Positions 23,307-36,100 of a stretch of 64,000 bases of DNA are shown here, piece after piece (within the stretch, counting starts at the first letter, position 1; the number at the start of each line of letters is the position of its first letter). The notes beneath the pieces were generated by a model. The model ran no database searches and had not been told where the DNA came from. It saw only the letters and a program-made list of their open reading frames with translations. The stretch spans positions 6,342,103 through 6,406,102 of the forward strand of contig NC_064224.1 in NCBI RefSeq assembly GCF_023101765.2, read 5' to 3'. A program made the position numbers and the translations under genes. The DNA comes from Spodoptera frugiperda. Its lineage: Eukaryota; Arthropoda; Insecta; Lepidoptera; Noctuidae.

Positions 23307-23995
23307 GTAGGTTCCTTTTGTTTACACACTCATTTAAATGGCCAATTTGAACATTAAAAGGAAAAAATTGATTGCGTGACGATTTTTTTTTATTCTTTGC
23401 TATGTTTAGCATAGGTTTTTGATCAACAGGAACAATACTAACTCTGATTTAACGGATCCATTACTAGATTAAAATACATATTGGCAGCACTTTTTGCTAA
23501 CGGAAAAGAAATAAAATGCACATGAGCTTTTTCCAATTTTTTATGGTGACAGAAAGTGGACGACATTTTTCTGTTAATGTTTTGATGGTTTTTTTTTTTA
23601 TTTTGAACCGAGTTTTTAACACATATTTTTTGTTATTATTTATGGACGGTATAAATCTCGGGAAACATTTTTCCAACCAGATGAAAACTGTTGGTCTTTA
23701 ATATTTCTATAAATTATTTTTCTGAACATGAAGTCCATTGAACGAAGTTTTCCTATAAAGATACAGTAGAAAAATACATACAATCATAAAAAATTGGAAA
23801 ATTTTAACTAAGTACTTACTGCTAATTATTACAACAAATTACTTTCAATATTTCACGATACAGCCAATTTCATCTATCAGTTGAGATTCGATTTATTACA
23901 CTTCTTCCTATCATTAATTATCATAATTAAACAAACGTTAATTACGACTTATATTTATAGCAAAATGAGTATAAATCAGTTGCATAAATAAACTA

Positions 23996-24072
23996 AACAT
24001 TGCCTCGTCCATTTTGGCACGGGACGTTATTGCCCGGCCCGGATTCGAACTCGAATCGGTCGGTTGCAATGC
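23996..24072 (-). repeat. Possible tRNA-like relic in the presumed intron
   Basis: On the minus strand GAGTTCGAATCCGGGCCGGG contains a box B-like GTTCGAATCC. No box A or acceptor stem was found, so a functional tRNA is not supported. Confidence 0.3.
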
Positions 24073-24370
24073 TGATGTATTGTTTATAAGCGGATTAATT
24101 GCACTAATTAGCATCATTGAGGACTAATTGGCTGGTCATCAGTCACTTGTGCTAATTTTAATGGCAACTCTAAGTTCCATGGCTAAACGAATCTTGAAAA
24201 TGTCTAGTCTATCATTTTTGAGATTGCGTTTTCTATTGTATTCTTTCTCTTTGAGAATTTAATTTTGCCTAACACCATAGAAGTTCTATTGTATTGGTGA
24301 TACGTTTGCTTGTTTGCAAAAAAATACTATTTAAGAGTAGTTTAATGAAATTCTAAGTATATTTATATAC

Positions 24371-24502
24371 TGCGGGCTACCTAGCGCTTTTACCGGGGCT
24401 CCGGCTCGAAAAGCAGGAGTAGAAATGAGGTGGTTTTTAGTCAGTAAGAGTCTGACATTCCCTCTCACCTCGCCCAAGGCGGAAGAAGTCATTGGATGAT
24501 TT
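24371..24502 (+). repeat. Copy of the 'GGCTCCGGCTCG' SINE-like family in the presumed intron
   Basis: Full-length copy from TGCGGGCTACCTAGCG through TACCGGGGCTCCGGCTCG to GAAGTCATTGGATGATTT. Confidence 0.85.
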
Positions 24503-24911
24503 CCATTTTAAAAAAAGGACATATTTTGAATACATTGAAAACTTAAAAAAGTCCTATCATTTTAATCTAGAACGTTAAGAAACAAAGTAGGTAATAACCA
24601 GAAGCATTCCTTTTGGATGGTCGAAAAGCATAAAACAAAATATAAACGATTTTTTATATACTTTTTTATTCAACCTGTAAAACAAATAGCTAAGTGTGTA
24701 TGTATACTTAAACCACTTCAGTTAAATAATGCTTTATTTATTCGTTTTTGATTGAAATGTCATTAGCGATGAGTAAATCCTATTCCAGTTAATATGTATT
24801 TGATGATTGTAAAATACTTGTGCGCCATACTTCGGGGTATACCAACGAATTATTTGTATTTCAGTGGCCATGTTTGTACCTAACTTATTACCTAGGTATA
24901 AGCCAAATGTC

Positions 24912-24983
24912 AGGTCGGCTTGCTATTGGAGAAAATTATGTCTTGTAGTGGACGGAAATCTACTGATAATGACTTGATGATGT
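24912..24983 (+). repeat. LINE-tail-like remnant next to a minisatellite
   Basis: GGCTTGCTATTGGAGAAAAT, TTGTAGTGGACGGAAATC and GACTTGATGATGTTGG match the layout of the tail at 35-114. Confidence 0.45.
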
Positions 24984-24994
24984 TGGCCCTAGAG

Positions 24995-25066
24995 TCTCCT
25001 GTGGACAATTTATCTACTGTAGACAAATACTCTCCTGTGAACAATGTCTCTACTGTAGACAATATT
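24995..25066. repeat. 18-bp minisatellite, four units
   Basis: Two 36-bp units start TCTCCTGTGGACAA and TCTCCTGTGAACAA, each made of two related 18-mers (CTGTnGACAA core). In one plus-strand frame the array reads SPVDNL, STVDKY, SPVNNV, STVDNI inside a 71-codon ORF (24920-25135). The other strand is also open. I do not regard it as a proven gene. Confidence 0.8.
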
Positions 25067-28000
25067 ATGAATGAACAAAGGTATTTTTTGCGATTATACA
25101 ATAATAAATTCTCTACAAATTTTACTAAGTATTAGCCGAATTTGCTTAATCCTAACCTGGGAAACGATAATTGCGCTTACGACAACGCGACCGACAGATT
25201 TTTATTCTTATGCAATGTAAAGATTAATAAAAGCTACGGATAGATAGATACCATAATATGTTTAACTGCCAACATAAAAACAAAAGAAAATACCCGTTTA
25301 ATTAATATTTGAAAATTAGTTTTTACCGTTAATCGGAATTTCATAACAAATATATGTTTTTAAGAGTTATAATTGGTTATAAACCTAAATAGGTTTAGTG
25401 ACAATCGTTTCAACATCTTTATTTAAAGTTATTTAGCTATCACGTTAATAACTTAGGTAATTATTCTCACGAAAATAAAAGATAATAATATTAAAGTAAT
25501 AACGCATAACGTTTTGTTTTGATCTTTTTATGTTTTTAATTGTTCAAACAGTTATTTATCCAACGTTTTCCTATTTACTTGGGTAATTTAATTGTAGTTA
25601 GTTTTAGAAAACTTAGATTTTCAATAGCTACATGAATTGTATTTTTTTATTTATAACTTAAAAATACCTAACAAGAAAATAAGAACAAACTTAGATCGTC
25701 GAAAAAAAGGAATCCTCATCGCAGTCGTGAGTTAGGATACTTTACAAAGATATTGTAAAGAGGCTGGTTGACGCTTCAGAATACTTATCTTTTGTCCGAA
25801 GGTCTGGCTACTACCAATTTGAATTGTTGAATTGGGCACCCTACCTTACATAAGTAGTTCTACATTTACACATAATAAGGTACTGTCTGCTCCTTCAGAT
25901 AGTAATAAAGCGTGATGATATTCATATTATATTAAACCTAGATTAGACATAAAAAATATGACCTGAAATATCTTACTACTATAAAAAATTCTTTAAAAAA
26001 ACTATGATTCAACAACGTTGTCCCAAAATCCCACAAGCCAACACGAAATCAACAATGCAATATCAATTTAACCATAGACAGCTATCGATGAAGACGTCGC
26101 TTCGACAAACACAAGTGTTATGCCGAAATAGATGATTGTGTTATGATTACAGAGCGGCGGCTTGTAATTGAATGATCCCTGAACCGAACGCGCCCGCGCC
26201 CTGTCATTAGTGAGCGTCAACTTTTTGTTTTTTAATTTGTCTTTGGTATTAATGAATCTGCGAAGGTTGTAATCGTTTTCGAAATAATCTTTGTGACGTA
26301 ATGTTATATTGTCTATTGTGTTCATCTAGTAATGTAGTAGGTACTTAATCATAGGAGCATTAATATTGCAGAATCAGTACCTACATCATTATATAAGTGA
26401 ATACAACAAAATACCACACATTTTTCTAAAATATTCACAAGCATCATTAGTAAAACTCATGACACAACAGAATAACTTCAAAAGACGTCCACAGTTACCA
26501 CAGAGCCCCTTGTAATCCAATTTACCCCAAATGCATTTTAAATTAACGCCCATTCACTAATAACGAACGCTATTTATGAGAATTAACCACTTAATGCAGC
26601 AACAGAACAAATCAATGAGCTCTTAAAGACCCCCAAAGTATCAAACATCATTCACCAAGCGATCCTTTTCGAAAAACTCTATACACTAATTTACACGGAC
26701 ATTGCAAAAAAGCTATTGTGCTGGCACAAAAGAAGACATCACTACGATTAACAGGCGAAAGAAAAAAAAACGCTTCGAAATTCGAAATAGAAAAGGCGGG
26801 AATTGTCTATGCTCCATATGTTACGAGATTAACATGTAACAAAATGGTCATTTGTCATTGGCAACACTGAGCGCTTGATTGAGGAAGTCATTTCTTGTGT
26901 ATGAACGGAAATAATATTTTTTTACACATCCCCTGTTCACTGCGGGACATTAGAACACTTGGGTAATGCTTATATGATTATTAGAGAGTTATATGAATGC
27001 GTATCTTATGAGATAGATACGTGATAATTATGAGGATGTGGAAGCTCTTCTTTTGTAGAGAGTTTAATGCTTATAAGGTTTCTTTGTAGCGTAATAAAAC
27101 GTAAGAAAAATAGTGGCCTGTCATCAATGTAGATAATATAAGAAAGCTATTTCAAGAAGCTCAGCCTAGCTTTAGAAATGATTAGGTATACAAAAGTAAG
27201 GTTCTAATTCGCACACGCTTTAGTTGTGTCTATGTTTAAAACACACCTTCTTATGAAACTAGCCGTTATGCATCAAATATTTCTCCGCACCGTTATCCAT
27301 AGTCAATGTATTGTAAAACTTTGATACTCTCTTTAAAACAACTCATAATTGTTTTCCTCTAATAAATACCTGCCTATCATTCAATTTTGAAAACATTTAC
27401 ATAATACGATGATCGTTCGACTCGACTTCTTATCTAAACCAGAATAATTCAATTCAATTTCTACATTTCAAATTGCGACCTCACTGGTAATTTTCAATCC
27501 AAAAATGTGTAATTATTCGGCAGCTAGGTACGTATCTATACGATATTGTTCTGCGACTAGTGATTGTGTACAAAATCGAGCCACCCTACAAGGTCGTAAT
27601 AATGATAATGCGTAGATTTACCGTAGTAAATAACCAGATTCCAGTACATAAGTATACATAATACAAACGTTGGTATATATTGTAACATTAGAGTTATTAC
27701 TGAGATGCAATCTAAACTACTGCTGATTGCTATATTTACGATTGTACCTACTAATGTTATGTATGTACTTGTAATTATGTACATAATGAACAGATATGGC
27801 TTTTAGACCGTGATGTGATGGAGCTCAACCGTGGTAGGCTTGAAGACACGCTGGGTAGGCAGGGGAAATCATCAGTAGCTGTGTCATCATGGACTTATCA
27901 ACCTAAAAACGGTGAAAGAAAGCATTTATAAAATCGATATTCAACTTTGGTATCAATAATGAAACGATATCATTTAAGTGTAGAGAAAAAAAAATAAAAA

Positions 28001-28189
28001 TCATCCTCTCAAATCAAGCGGAATTACTTCTAAAGGGCAACACTAGAACCCTTCCAATTCCTAATTCAAATCACACCGCGCATCCCATTTCCGTCACAAC
28101 ACACTTCAAATTAAAACATAAATACAACTCGTTCTACAATCATAGACAAGACAAAAAACGTCATCGAATCATCTGAGCCCGTCGACAGT

Positions 28190-28350
28190 AACAGTCGGGG
28201 CCGGGAATTATTATATTTTATTATCCCACAAATTATGCGGCGGCCTGTGGGGTCTTCCAAGGTGTCGGACCCAACACGTTTATATTACCCCTATTATGAA
28301 AAAAATATGTAAAAAATAAGCTCAAAAGGCACCCGGCGTCGAAGGGCGCG
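28190..28350. promoter_or_regulatory. Candidate conserved non-coding island in the presumed intron
   Basis: Complex, GC-richer sequence without repeat character (GAGCCCGTCGACAGTAACAG, GGCGGCCTGTGGGGTCTTCC, GGCACCCGGCGTCGAAGGGC) within AT-rich DNA. No long ORF. Regulatory role is inferred. Confidence 0.25.
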
Positions 28351-28945
28351 TACAGTAAGCTTTTACACGAATAATGCCAGTTTCAAAACGAAATGCTGAC
28401 TAATTGATTGTGAATGCCGCGCTTTATTAAATTGAGAACCAATGGGGTGTCAATAATTCGATATTCGCCATTTTGGAATGTACTTGAATGGCTTTAAAAA
28501 ACAATTGAAAAAGGGTTTTATTATGGAGTATTTTATAATTCATTTTAATACTGCATTTTAATTTTAAAGATGCGCTATGGTAGTGTTCCATTGCGATTGT
28601 CTTTATAATGATTTGTTTCTAATAAAATAATTTTGTAGTTTATGATACTTTAAATTAAATAGCTAGTAAATCTTAGTTTCAACCATTATCTATACCTATA
28701 TCTAAGGTTTTTACCTAAGACTATATACGAGTATTATGTAACGTTTCCTGCATCACAAAAACATGTAAAAATTTCACCTCAATCCTGTCATACGCACCTT
28801 TAATTAAGCTTCTAATTCACGGTGCAAGGTGCATATACCTATCTCTCTCTCACATACTGTAGCAGAAAGGGACAGGTGATCACTCGGCTAATTTAATTAT
28901 ACTATCTCAGCTCCATCACCATCTCTGTCACTGACGTAGGCTATC

Positions 28946-28980
28946 TGTGTGTGTGTGGGTGCGTGTGTATGTGTGTGTTA
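28946..28980 (+). repeat. GT-rich microsatellite
   Basis: Imperfect (GT)n with GTGCG and GTATG interruptions. Confidence 0.85.
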
Positions 28981-29439
28981 TTTAATTGATATGTCAGACA
29001 TAAAAGTCCTTCGTTTCCATATTTCATTTCGTATTTTTTTATTTCTTAGCTCTGTCTTTTTGGTAGTGACTTTGACAGTGACAGTTGTTGTTAGTCATTT
29101 GACACTATTTGACAGTTTAACGCAACTGAAGTGTCTTTAGTTTGATAGTTTGACGTTGTTATGATTAGTTATTTTATTAGTCTGAATATGTCTGTGCAAA
29201 TCATATTCAGTAACTATTTCAGTAAAGCCATCTTGATTATTTAAATCCTAATATCCCTTGTTTAAAAATATTGTAGGTAAACACGATGACAAAACAATAC
29301 GACGCAATACACCCATAAAAACCTGCATTGTACAGATAGGTACCATTCATGAAAATAAATTCAATTAAGTCCCCCCAACAGTTGATCCAGAACCGCAACT
29401 CTATCAAATAAACATTTCCGATTATTACAAAAGCATATT

Positions 29440-29650
29440 CTGTTCAACCCGTGTTCGGCAGCGGGTCATTATTTAATAACCCCACATTTGACGGGCCTCC
29501 AACACCCCGAGTGCCGAATTATAGGCCTCTTTTTGTAAATAAACCGCCGGCTGTGCACGGTGTTATTTTAAAAATGAAACTCGGTCGCAGTGACCCGGCC
29601 TATCGCAGTTTAGTGTTAAGATTTGCGAAAAAAAAGGACGACGTAATTTA
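29440..29650 (+). promoter_or_regulatory. Complex island with a short ORF; non-coding element or exon uncertain
   Basis: A 66-codon ORF (29451-29651) reads SGSLFNNPTFDGPPTPRVPN then RPLFVNKPPA, with near-normal codon texture and a GC level above its flanks. I recognise no domain. Neither splice acceptor nor donor is convincing. A conserved non-coding element or a small exon are both possible. Confidence 0.25.
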
Positions 29651-31846
29651 AGTTCTGGAGATATACTATTACGTTGTTATTTTCAATGACTAGGTTGTCT
29701 AATTTTGGAGTAGAGATTAATTAGGAATTAAATATCAATTTGCCAAAAGAGCGACAAAGGGAAAGGGCCGAATATAGTTTTAATGGAAACTACGATTAAG
29801 TATTTGATGTGTTTAACAAGTTAAATCACTTCAGCCATCTTTTCTTGGTAACCAGTGTCTAGACTAAAGAAAATTCCCTTTGTCGGTCTGGCAATCTATT
29901 TAGAGAGGTTAGCACCACTTTTACCGTGAATGACAACACGGACAACCGACAACGTTGCACGTTCTGATGGCTCTTTAAACTCCCATAAAACACCATAGGT
30001 GCGGATAGACTTTGAAGTAAGGCTGTTAAATTGAAAGGAGAAATTCTAGAAAATTTGCCACCTGTTCACTGTTTTACTTGGCACCGTTTTCAAATATAAA
30101 TAGTTGGTAAGTACTTACCTGTAAATAATATTTCTAAGACGAAAAACATTTTTTTTAAAGGAATTTAAAATATAACTGTTTTACTTCATTAATTGAGCAA
30201 ATAACAAACTGTAATTTTTTTATTTAATTTTATAGTAATTCGGTTTTTTTTTTTAGAAAAATATTAATTTGAAAAATCAATAAGGTAGAAGTTTCTATTT
30301 TATTTTCAAGGTCCATTGATTTATTACCCATATCTTTAAAAGTTTTCAACGAACCAACATTGCATGACGTTTCGCGCCAATACCCATCGTTTCCCATAGA
30401 CACGAGTCATGACACCTTAACTTTTTTTCCGATATTGATTTAGATAACACATAATCGATTCTAAAATCAATTGAATTACTTTTTTTCGTAACGGTCTAAA
30501 AATAATTATGTGATATTATATGTTTTCTAATAGGGTCTGTGAGAGGTCAGGTGGCCATTTTTTAATTGGCCCTGTTTATATAAAAGGTGTTTAGTTTTTT
30601 ACGATAGTCCCTTGTAGGGTGGGGCCCATTTTGGATTGTTTGGTGTGTATGTGTTAAGTTTAGTATATGGATTTATTGTTTTATTATGTACATATTTAAA
30701 GTACAAACTTATATAAGAGGACGCTATGCATGCATATAAGAATTAGTATTGTAGAAGATCTGATGTAACTTCGAAAGAGTACAATGTACTTTTACTATAG
30801 TATTGCTAGTCTGTACGTATGTAATAAACTATGCCATAATGTACACTAGTAAGTAATATAGAAAAATTACAAACAATAAACCAATAGATCTTTCCACTAG
30901 ATACATACCAGTTAGTACACAAAGCCATCAAGAATAATAATAGCAACATTATTTACATCCAACAAGCCTGTACCTTATGTACTTAATTATAATTAATACA
31001 TAAATAAAACATGGAAGAGAACGCATTTATTTCTCATGATTTATTTTGAACGCGTCCGTTCTAAGTCGTTGACTTCGAGATTAAGTTGATAGAGGTGTAA
31101 ATAGGCAGAATATACGTGGGTACGGAGTGGTACCCATGTATTGTGCCTACTAAGTCGAAAACCACGTCTAATTGGATGTGAAGACCATGCTTTTTATTGT
31201 TCCAAAGGATGAATAGCTACTTAAGTTTATCTTAACAGGCATTAAGCTTAGACCGTTGCGCTATAAGTTCTAAGAAAGAGAAATTAAGTTATTCATGTTT
31301 TATCGTGCGAATTTGCGAAATTCGTAGTTTTATATCAGGGTATTGTTAATTAGACTCATACTATAATAGGCTTTCATTGACTTCTTCTGTTTTATTTGTT
31401 CTTTAATGTAGTTATTGTAACTTTTGTAGTACATTATAATAGTCTAACACGAACCAGTAATTTCATAAAATGTTAAGTTATACATAACAATTAACAATAC
31501 AACTACGAACCCCTAATAGCATAATAATTATTAAAAACACAATACCAATTAAAATTAAAATGAAACGTATAAAAGCTTCCGTTTTCCATTTAATTTAAAA
31601 TTGTATGAAATTGCTTTTCATTAAATAATTGAGGCACAATTTCGCAACAGTGGGTGCGATCCTTTTATTAATATTGCAAGGACCAGGGTCTGGTCGGATC
31701 AAAGGACCATTATAATAGAATTCTTCACTTTCCAAAAGTTTTGTGTGCACAACAACACGGTCACGACTTGCCAACATCATTATAATAACACGCAAGCCAC
31801 TTTCATTGAAAAAGAGGTCGAAATAAAATTCCTTCATTGATATATA

Positions 31847-31875
31847 CAGGGTGTCCGGTGGCAGAATTAGGATTT
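31847..31875. repeat. Left terminal inverted repeat of the mariner-type element
   Basis: 29-bp inverted repeat starting CAGGGTGTCCGGTGGCAGAA, an exact reverse complement of 33137-33165. The TA dinucleotide at 31845-31846 lies immediately outside. Confidence 0.95.
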
Positions 31876-31952
31876 TAAAATTAAATAATAAAAAAACGGC
31901 AAAATATATTTTTTTATTTGAATAACTATAACAAAGAAGGGAATTGCGGATT

Positions 31953-33048
31953 TTATTTCTTAAAAATTATTTCGTCTAAATGTTGACCATCACGTCGGAC
32001 ACACTCTTGGAATCTGGCTTCCAGTATTCCGCGCCACTCGCTGGAGAAGGGACGTCGGGGTACCATTAACCTCGCGAACGATATTTTCTTTTAATGCTGA
32101 GATGGTCGGTGGAGCGGTTTCATAAACTTTACTTTTGAGGTATCCCCACAGAAAAAAGTCCATGGGGGTAAGATCCGGCGACCTGGGTGACCAGGAGATG
32201 TCAGCAAAACGACCTATCAATTTGTTAGGGAATAAATCACGAAGAAGCGCCATGGTCTCTCTAGCAGTGTGAGGCGTGGCGCCATCTTGATGCAACCATG
32301 TCTGTGAACTGTAGGTAGGATGTTCTCTTAATATTGGCAGAAAAAAATCGGTAAACATTCGCCGATAAGACACAGCGGTCACAGTAATGGCTTGTCCTTG
32401 ACGATTTTCAAAAAAATAAGGACCGATTATTCCTCTGCTTGGCAATGCACACCAAACCATCACTTTGGGACTGTGAAGTGGCTGTTGATATTTCAATCGA
32501 GGGGTCTGTCCTTTAGGTGACCAATAACGACAGTTCTGTTAATTTACACTTCCATTTAAATGAAAATGGGCTTCATCGCTCCAAAAGATTGTGTTCACTG
32601 TAGGAAATCGCTGCAACATTGTGTCGCAGAAACTTTTGCGCAAATTGTAATCATTAGGCTTAAGCGCTTGCACAATATGAATTTTAAAGGGATGAAGTTT
32701 AAGGTCCTTTTTCAATATTTCGTGCACAATCGTTTTTGGGAGCTCTAGAGCAGCTGCTCTCTTACGCACGGACTGTCGCGGGTTATCGCGTAAACTGTTT
32801 GCGACAAGTTCGATGTTGTCATCAGTCCTCGACCTTCGACTGGGTCCCGGCCGCGGATTATTTGCTGCTGAACTTGTTGCTCTGAACCTCCTCACCCACA
32901 ATCGAATCAAAACTTCGTTTGACGCATCACGTAACCGTCGGATATTGTACCGCGAACAAAATCTTCGACGAGCAATAGCACAGGAATCGTTTGTTTTAAA
33001 ATAAGCTTCGATTGCGAACGCACGTTGTTCTCCCGTCCACTGCGACAT
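31953..33048 (-). pseudogene. Mariner-type transposase, inactivated by one nonsense codon and one frameshift
   Basis: This is the cut-and-paste transposase of the surrounding element. It starts MSQWTGEQRAFAIEAYF, an N-terminal helix-turn-helix region of the DUF4817 type, followed by a second HTH-like region (about 85-115) and a DDE domain. The acidic residues are D158 (FWSDEAHF), D255 (LHQDGATPHT) and D297 (SPDLTPMDFFLW), with 41 residues between the last two. An in-frame TAA at 32539-32541 (codon 170) interrupts the frame soon after the first catalytic Asp; the same frame then resumes and runs to 31990. Near 32040-32060 a single-base shift moves the family-typical C-terminus (EWRGILEARFQECVRRDG) into another frame, ending at the TAA at 31953-31955. 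Both defects are seen directly. Nothing suggests domestication. Confidence 0.9.
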
Positions 33049-33136
33049 CGTGGCTAAGAAACCCGCACGAATGACGAATCGAACGAGACCACCCCGTCCG
33101 TCCCTCCGCTAACGGTTCGAAAATAGTTCAAAATTT

Positions 33137-33165
33137 AAATCCTAATTCTGCCACCGGACACCCTG
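33137..33165. repeat. Right terminal inverted repeat of the mariner-type element
   Basis: 29-bp inverted repeat ending CCACCGGACACCCTG, followed by TA at 33166-33167. It matches the left end exactly. Confidence 0.95.
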
Positions 33166-36100
33166 TATGTATTATCGTCTCAAATATTATTGACAGCATT
33201 TAAAACCGACCGATAAAAGGCTTTATCCAACAAAAGATGAATCAATTGTGTGAATCGACATCGATACTTATTGTATATTTCTTTTGGGAATTGTCTGTTG
33301 TGATTTTTACTCTCTTAATTATTTTTAATAAGTCACGTTCTTATTTAATAAGCTTATTAAAATTAGTATGACGCTTTATGAAATCTTTATTGTATGAAAA
33401 TATCAATAGGTAGGTATACAATACAGAATGGAAAGAAATCATTACTCCGCGCGTAGGTGGCTGTGTAGGCATAATCATTTTATTGTGATCTATTGTGTTG
33501 TGATTGCAATTCAGTTTTTATTGATCTTTGAACAATAACTAATAACATTTATTTACAAAAATATTATTAGATAAATGACATATTAGATAATATAATTCAT
33601 ACTGTAATTGGGTATCAAAGGCGAACATAGAAATGGCGGAGTTGAGCCGTAATATGATGCAATCACACGAAGTCATGAAACGGACTGCAATTAATACGTG
33701 CAGCTTTGAATTTTCCTTACCACGCAATGAAAAGCTTACTTAGAAAAAGAAAACTTGATGCACATAACTATTTAATTTGCGTCCAAGCCAGCGTTTGTTT
33801 ACACTATTTCCAACGTTACGGTGCTGATAAAGCAATCTATTAGCGCCAATTTTTCACACACGATAACGTCGATAAGGGACCGTTCGCAATCCACTTAATT
33901 GAATTATGTTTACATTACATGTGCTGTGACGTCACGCCGCCGTGTCGTGTCGCGGCCTCTCATTGGCCCGTTTGAATTAGCACAATGGCGGACATGCAAC
34001 GTTATTAGCGTTACGGCTTAATGAAACAAAGTTGTTAATGAGAACACGAGTATTGATAAGGATTTTCTTGTTTGTTTTACTAATTAAAATTGTTTAATAT
34101 TTCCACTGATGGAAAGTTTTAAATTGCAACATGGTTATTTTTACATTAGATGAAATCTATGCTTTTAATGTGTTGCAATGTCAGCGTAAATGTCAAGAGC
34201 TTTTTGTTCGTAATCACGGGTACTACTACTTATCAATAATCAAATTAGGAGATTTTATCGAACTATTATTAGACTGCATTAACGTACTTGAATTCCTATC
34301 TGAATCGTTCATTTAAAGTCTGATGAATGTGCCACTTTCGAATGACAACAAAAATGTTTTGCGAAATCAAAGCTCAGCTGTAACTCGTTTCTGGGGGCTG
34401 GCAGAGTAACACACAGTGTCGGTTGGAGTCGGTTTTGCGAAGGAATTAGACGCACAGTGTTAGGAAACAGTTGGTAATGTTCGTAGTTGGAAACTCAGTG
34501 GAGTAGGGCCATTGCGTTTTGTAACACAAACCGCATTCAATCTTAGAGTAGGAAGCCGCTGCGCAATTTAAATATTTGACAGCCTATTAGTTTGTGAATT
34601 AGTTGAACTGTTGTACATCTACTCGCCTTGCTTAAGATTTTATTAGTAATTCTTTTAAGAACTTTCGAGGATTTATTTATTTTTTTAGATTTACTCAAAA
34701 AATATTATAACTTTTATTACACTGGAAATGCTTGTTTAACAAGCGAAACTGTTCGAAAATAGGATATTTTCATTTATTATCTAATCATAGATTTGATACG
34801 GATTCGTAGAATTTATTGATTCTTCAGTAGTTTTTATTCAACACCTTGTAGATCATTGTGATTTAATTAGGCTCTATATGTCGAAGAGTACAAAGGATAT
34901 ATCTCCATTTAACCCTTCTTGCGCCGGAACACGGATCCACACGACACACAGTGTTTTATTTATTGTTGTCTTATATACCGGCGGCATACGAGAGGTTAAA
35001 ACAATTTACTTCACCATTAGGTACAGGGTGTGTGCGCAAAGTCCATAGTCTGTTATTCAGTTAGTCACGGTACAGTTTGGCATAATCGTAGACATTACTA
35101 GATTACTAGACTATTCGGATATTGTGCTGTCATTGAACCAATCATTAATAAAGCTACCGTGACATAAATTGATTTTATGACTACGTCGTACGTACTATAA
35201 ACGGTTGTAATTTAGCAAAATGTTAATCAATATTAGCAATGAGTTTCCCTTTATATTGTATGGGACTCTTAACATAACAGGCACAATAGAGTATTACATT
35301 AATATGAGTATTATTATCTAGTCCTTCGGGTAATAAAAAGACTATAGTATAGTGTTTTTCATACAACTGCACATCTATGTACGGAGAATTTGGGAGCACA
35401 CTTTCCGTAATTTTTAAAATCAAATCACTTCATTAAAGGTCATTGACATTACAAACACAATATTAATTTAAAAAAAGAAAACGAATGATCACGTCCCTAC
35501 TCTAGTTACTATATACATAGTTCCAAGTTCCAACTCACACACACACATAGGCACACAGTACGGTGGCACAAATCACAATAAACAGTCGATTTGCTCGATA
35601 CAATAACCGTTGGGTAGACGTTGAAACGTTGGCTATAAATAAGCTATTGTTGTTCTAATCCTTCGTTGACTAATCGAATGCCTGCACTTAAAACAGGCTT
35701 ACGGGTAATCAGCGGTAATAATAGCAAGGGGTTTAATTAAACGTGGTGCCAGCGGCCCTTCGTCCAATGTGTGTTTTGTTTGTGAATGTTTTAGACTATT
35801 AATAGTCAGGCGAATTGAGTAACTAACTAGCAAAGGCATTGTTCAAGCCAGATTTAGTGCAGCTAGCTAGAATCCTGATTGTACATTTGCATTCGGTATG
35901 ATGTTGATTACGATGCCTGTTTAGTTGACGAGTTACTTATAGAAGTTACGAGGTTCTTACACTGGATCGGTAATCGAATCGTGTATTTTTAATGAAACTG
36001 CTCCTTACTTGGGATTGATTTTACGTAGAACATTTATTTCAATGTTACTTTATACACAAGAAAGAATAAACAACGCTTGCTACGAAATTTTCGACAATAT

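Larger units (their letters stand above)
23307..31846 (+). other. Probable first intron, proximal part
   Basis: This stretch begins with the splice donor GTAGGT and is AT-rich DNA with no supported coding exon. It contains a tRNA-like box B relic near 24000-24070, a repeat copy at 24371-24502, a LINE-tail-like piece at 24912-24983, a minisatellite at 24995-25066, a GT-rich microsatellite near 28946-28980, and compositionally distinct islands near 26150-26225, 28190-28350 and 29440-29650. No homeodomain WFQNRR-type coding stretch was seen on reading. Intron status depends on the gene call. Confidence 0.4.
31847..33165 (-). mobile_element. Full-length mariner-type DNA transposon (DD41D, rosa-like), TA-flanked
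   Basis: The element has perfect 29-bp terminal inverted repeats, 31847-31875 (CAGGGTGTCCGGTGGCAGAA...) and 33137-33165, and is flanked by TA on both sides (31845-31846 and 33166-33167), the target duplication expected of the Tc1/mariner superfamily. Length is 1319 bp. One transposase gene on the minus strand fills almost all of it. The transposase has a D,D41D catalytic spacing, which I associate with the rosa-type basal mariner group. The perfect repeats suggest a fairly young insertion, but the transposase is broken, so this copy could move only if an active relative supplied the enzyme. It sits in the presumed intron in antisense orientation to the host gene. Confidence 0.93.

Noticed and set aside
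22887..23412. Three long minus-strand ORFs (100-143 codons) opposite the homeobox exon
   Set aside because: They lie on the complement of a GC-rich coding exon, have no recognisable motifs and cross its splice donor; they are shadow frames.
29385..29400. CCAGAACCGCAA resembling part of a homeodomain WFQNRR codon run
   Set aside because: The surrounding frame does not encode the rest of helix 3; there is no homeodomain context.
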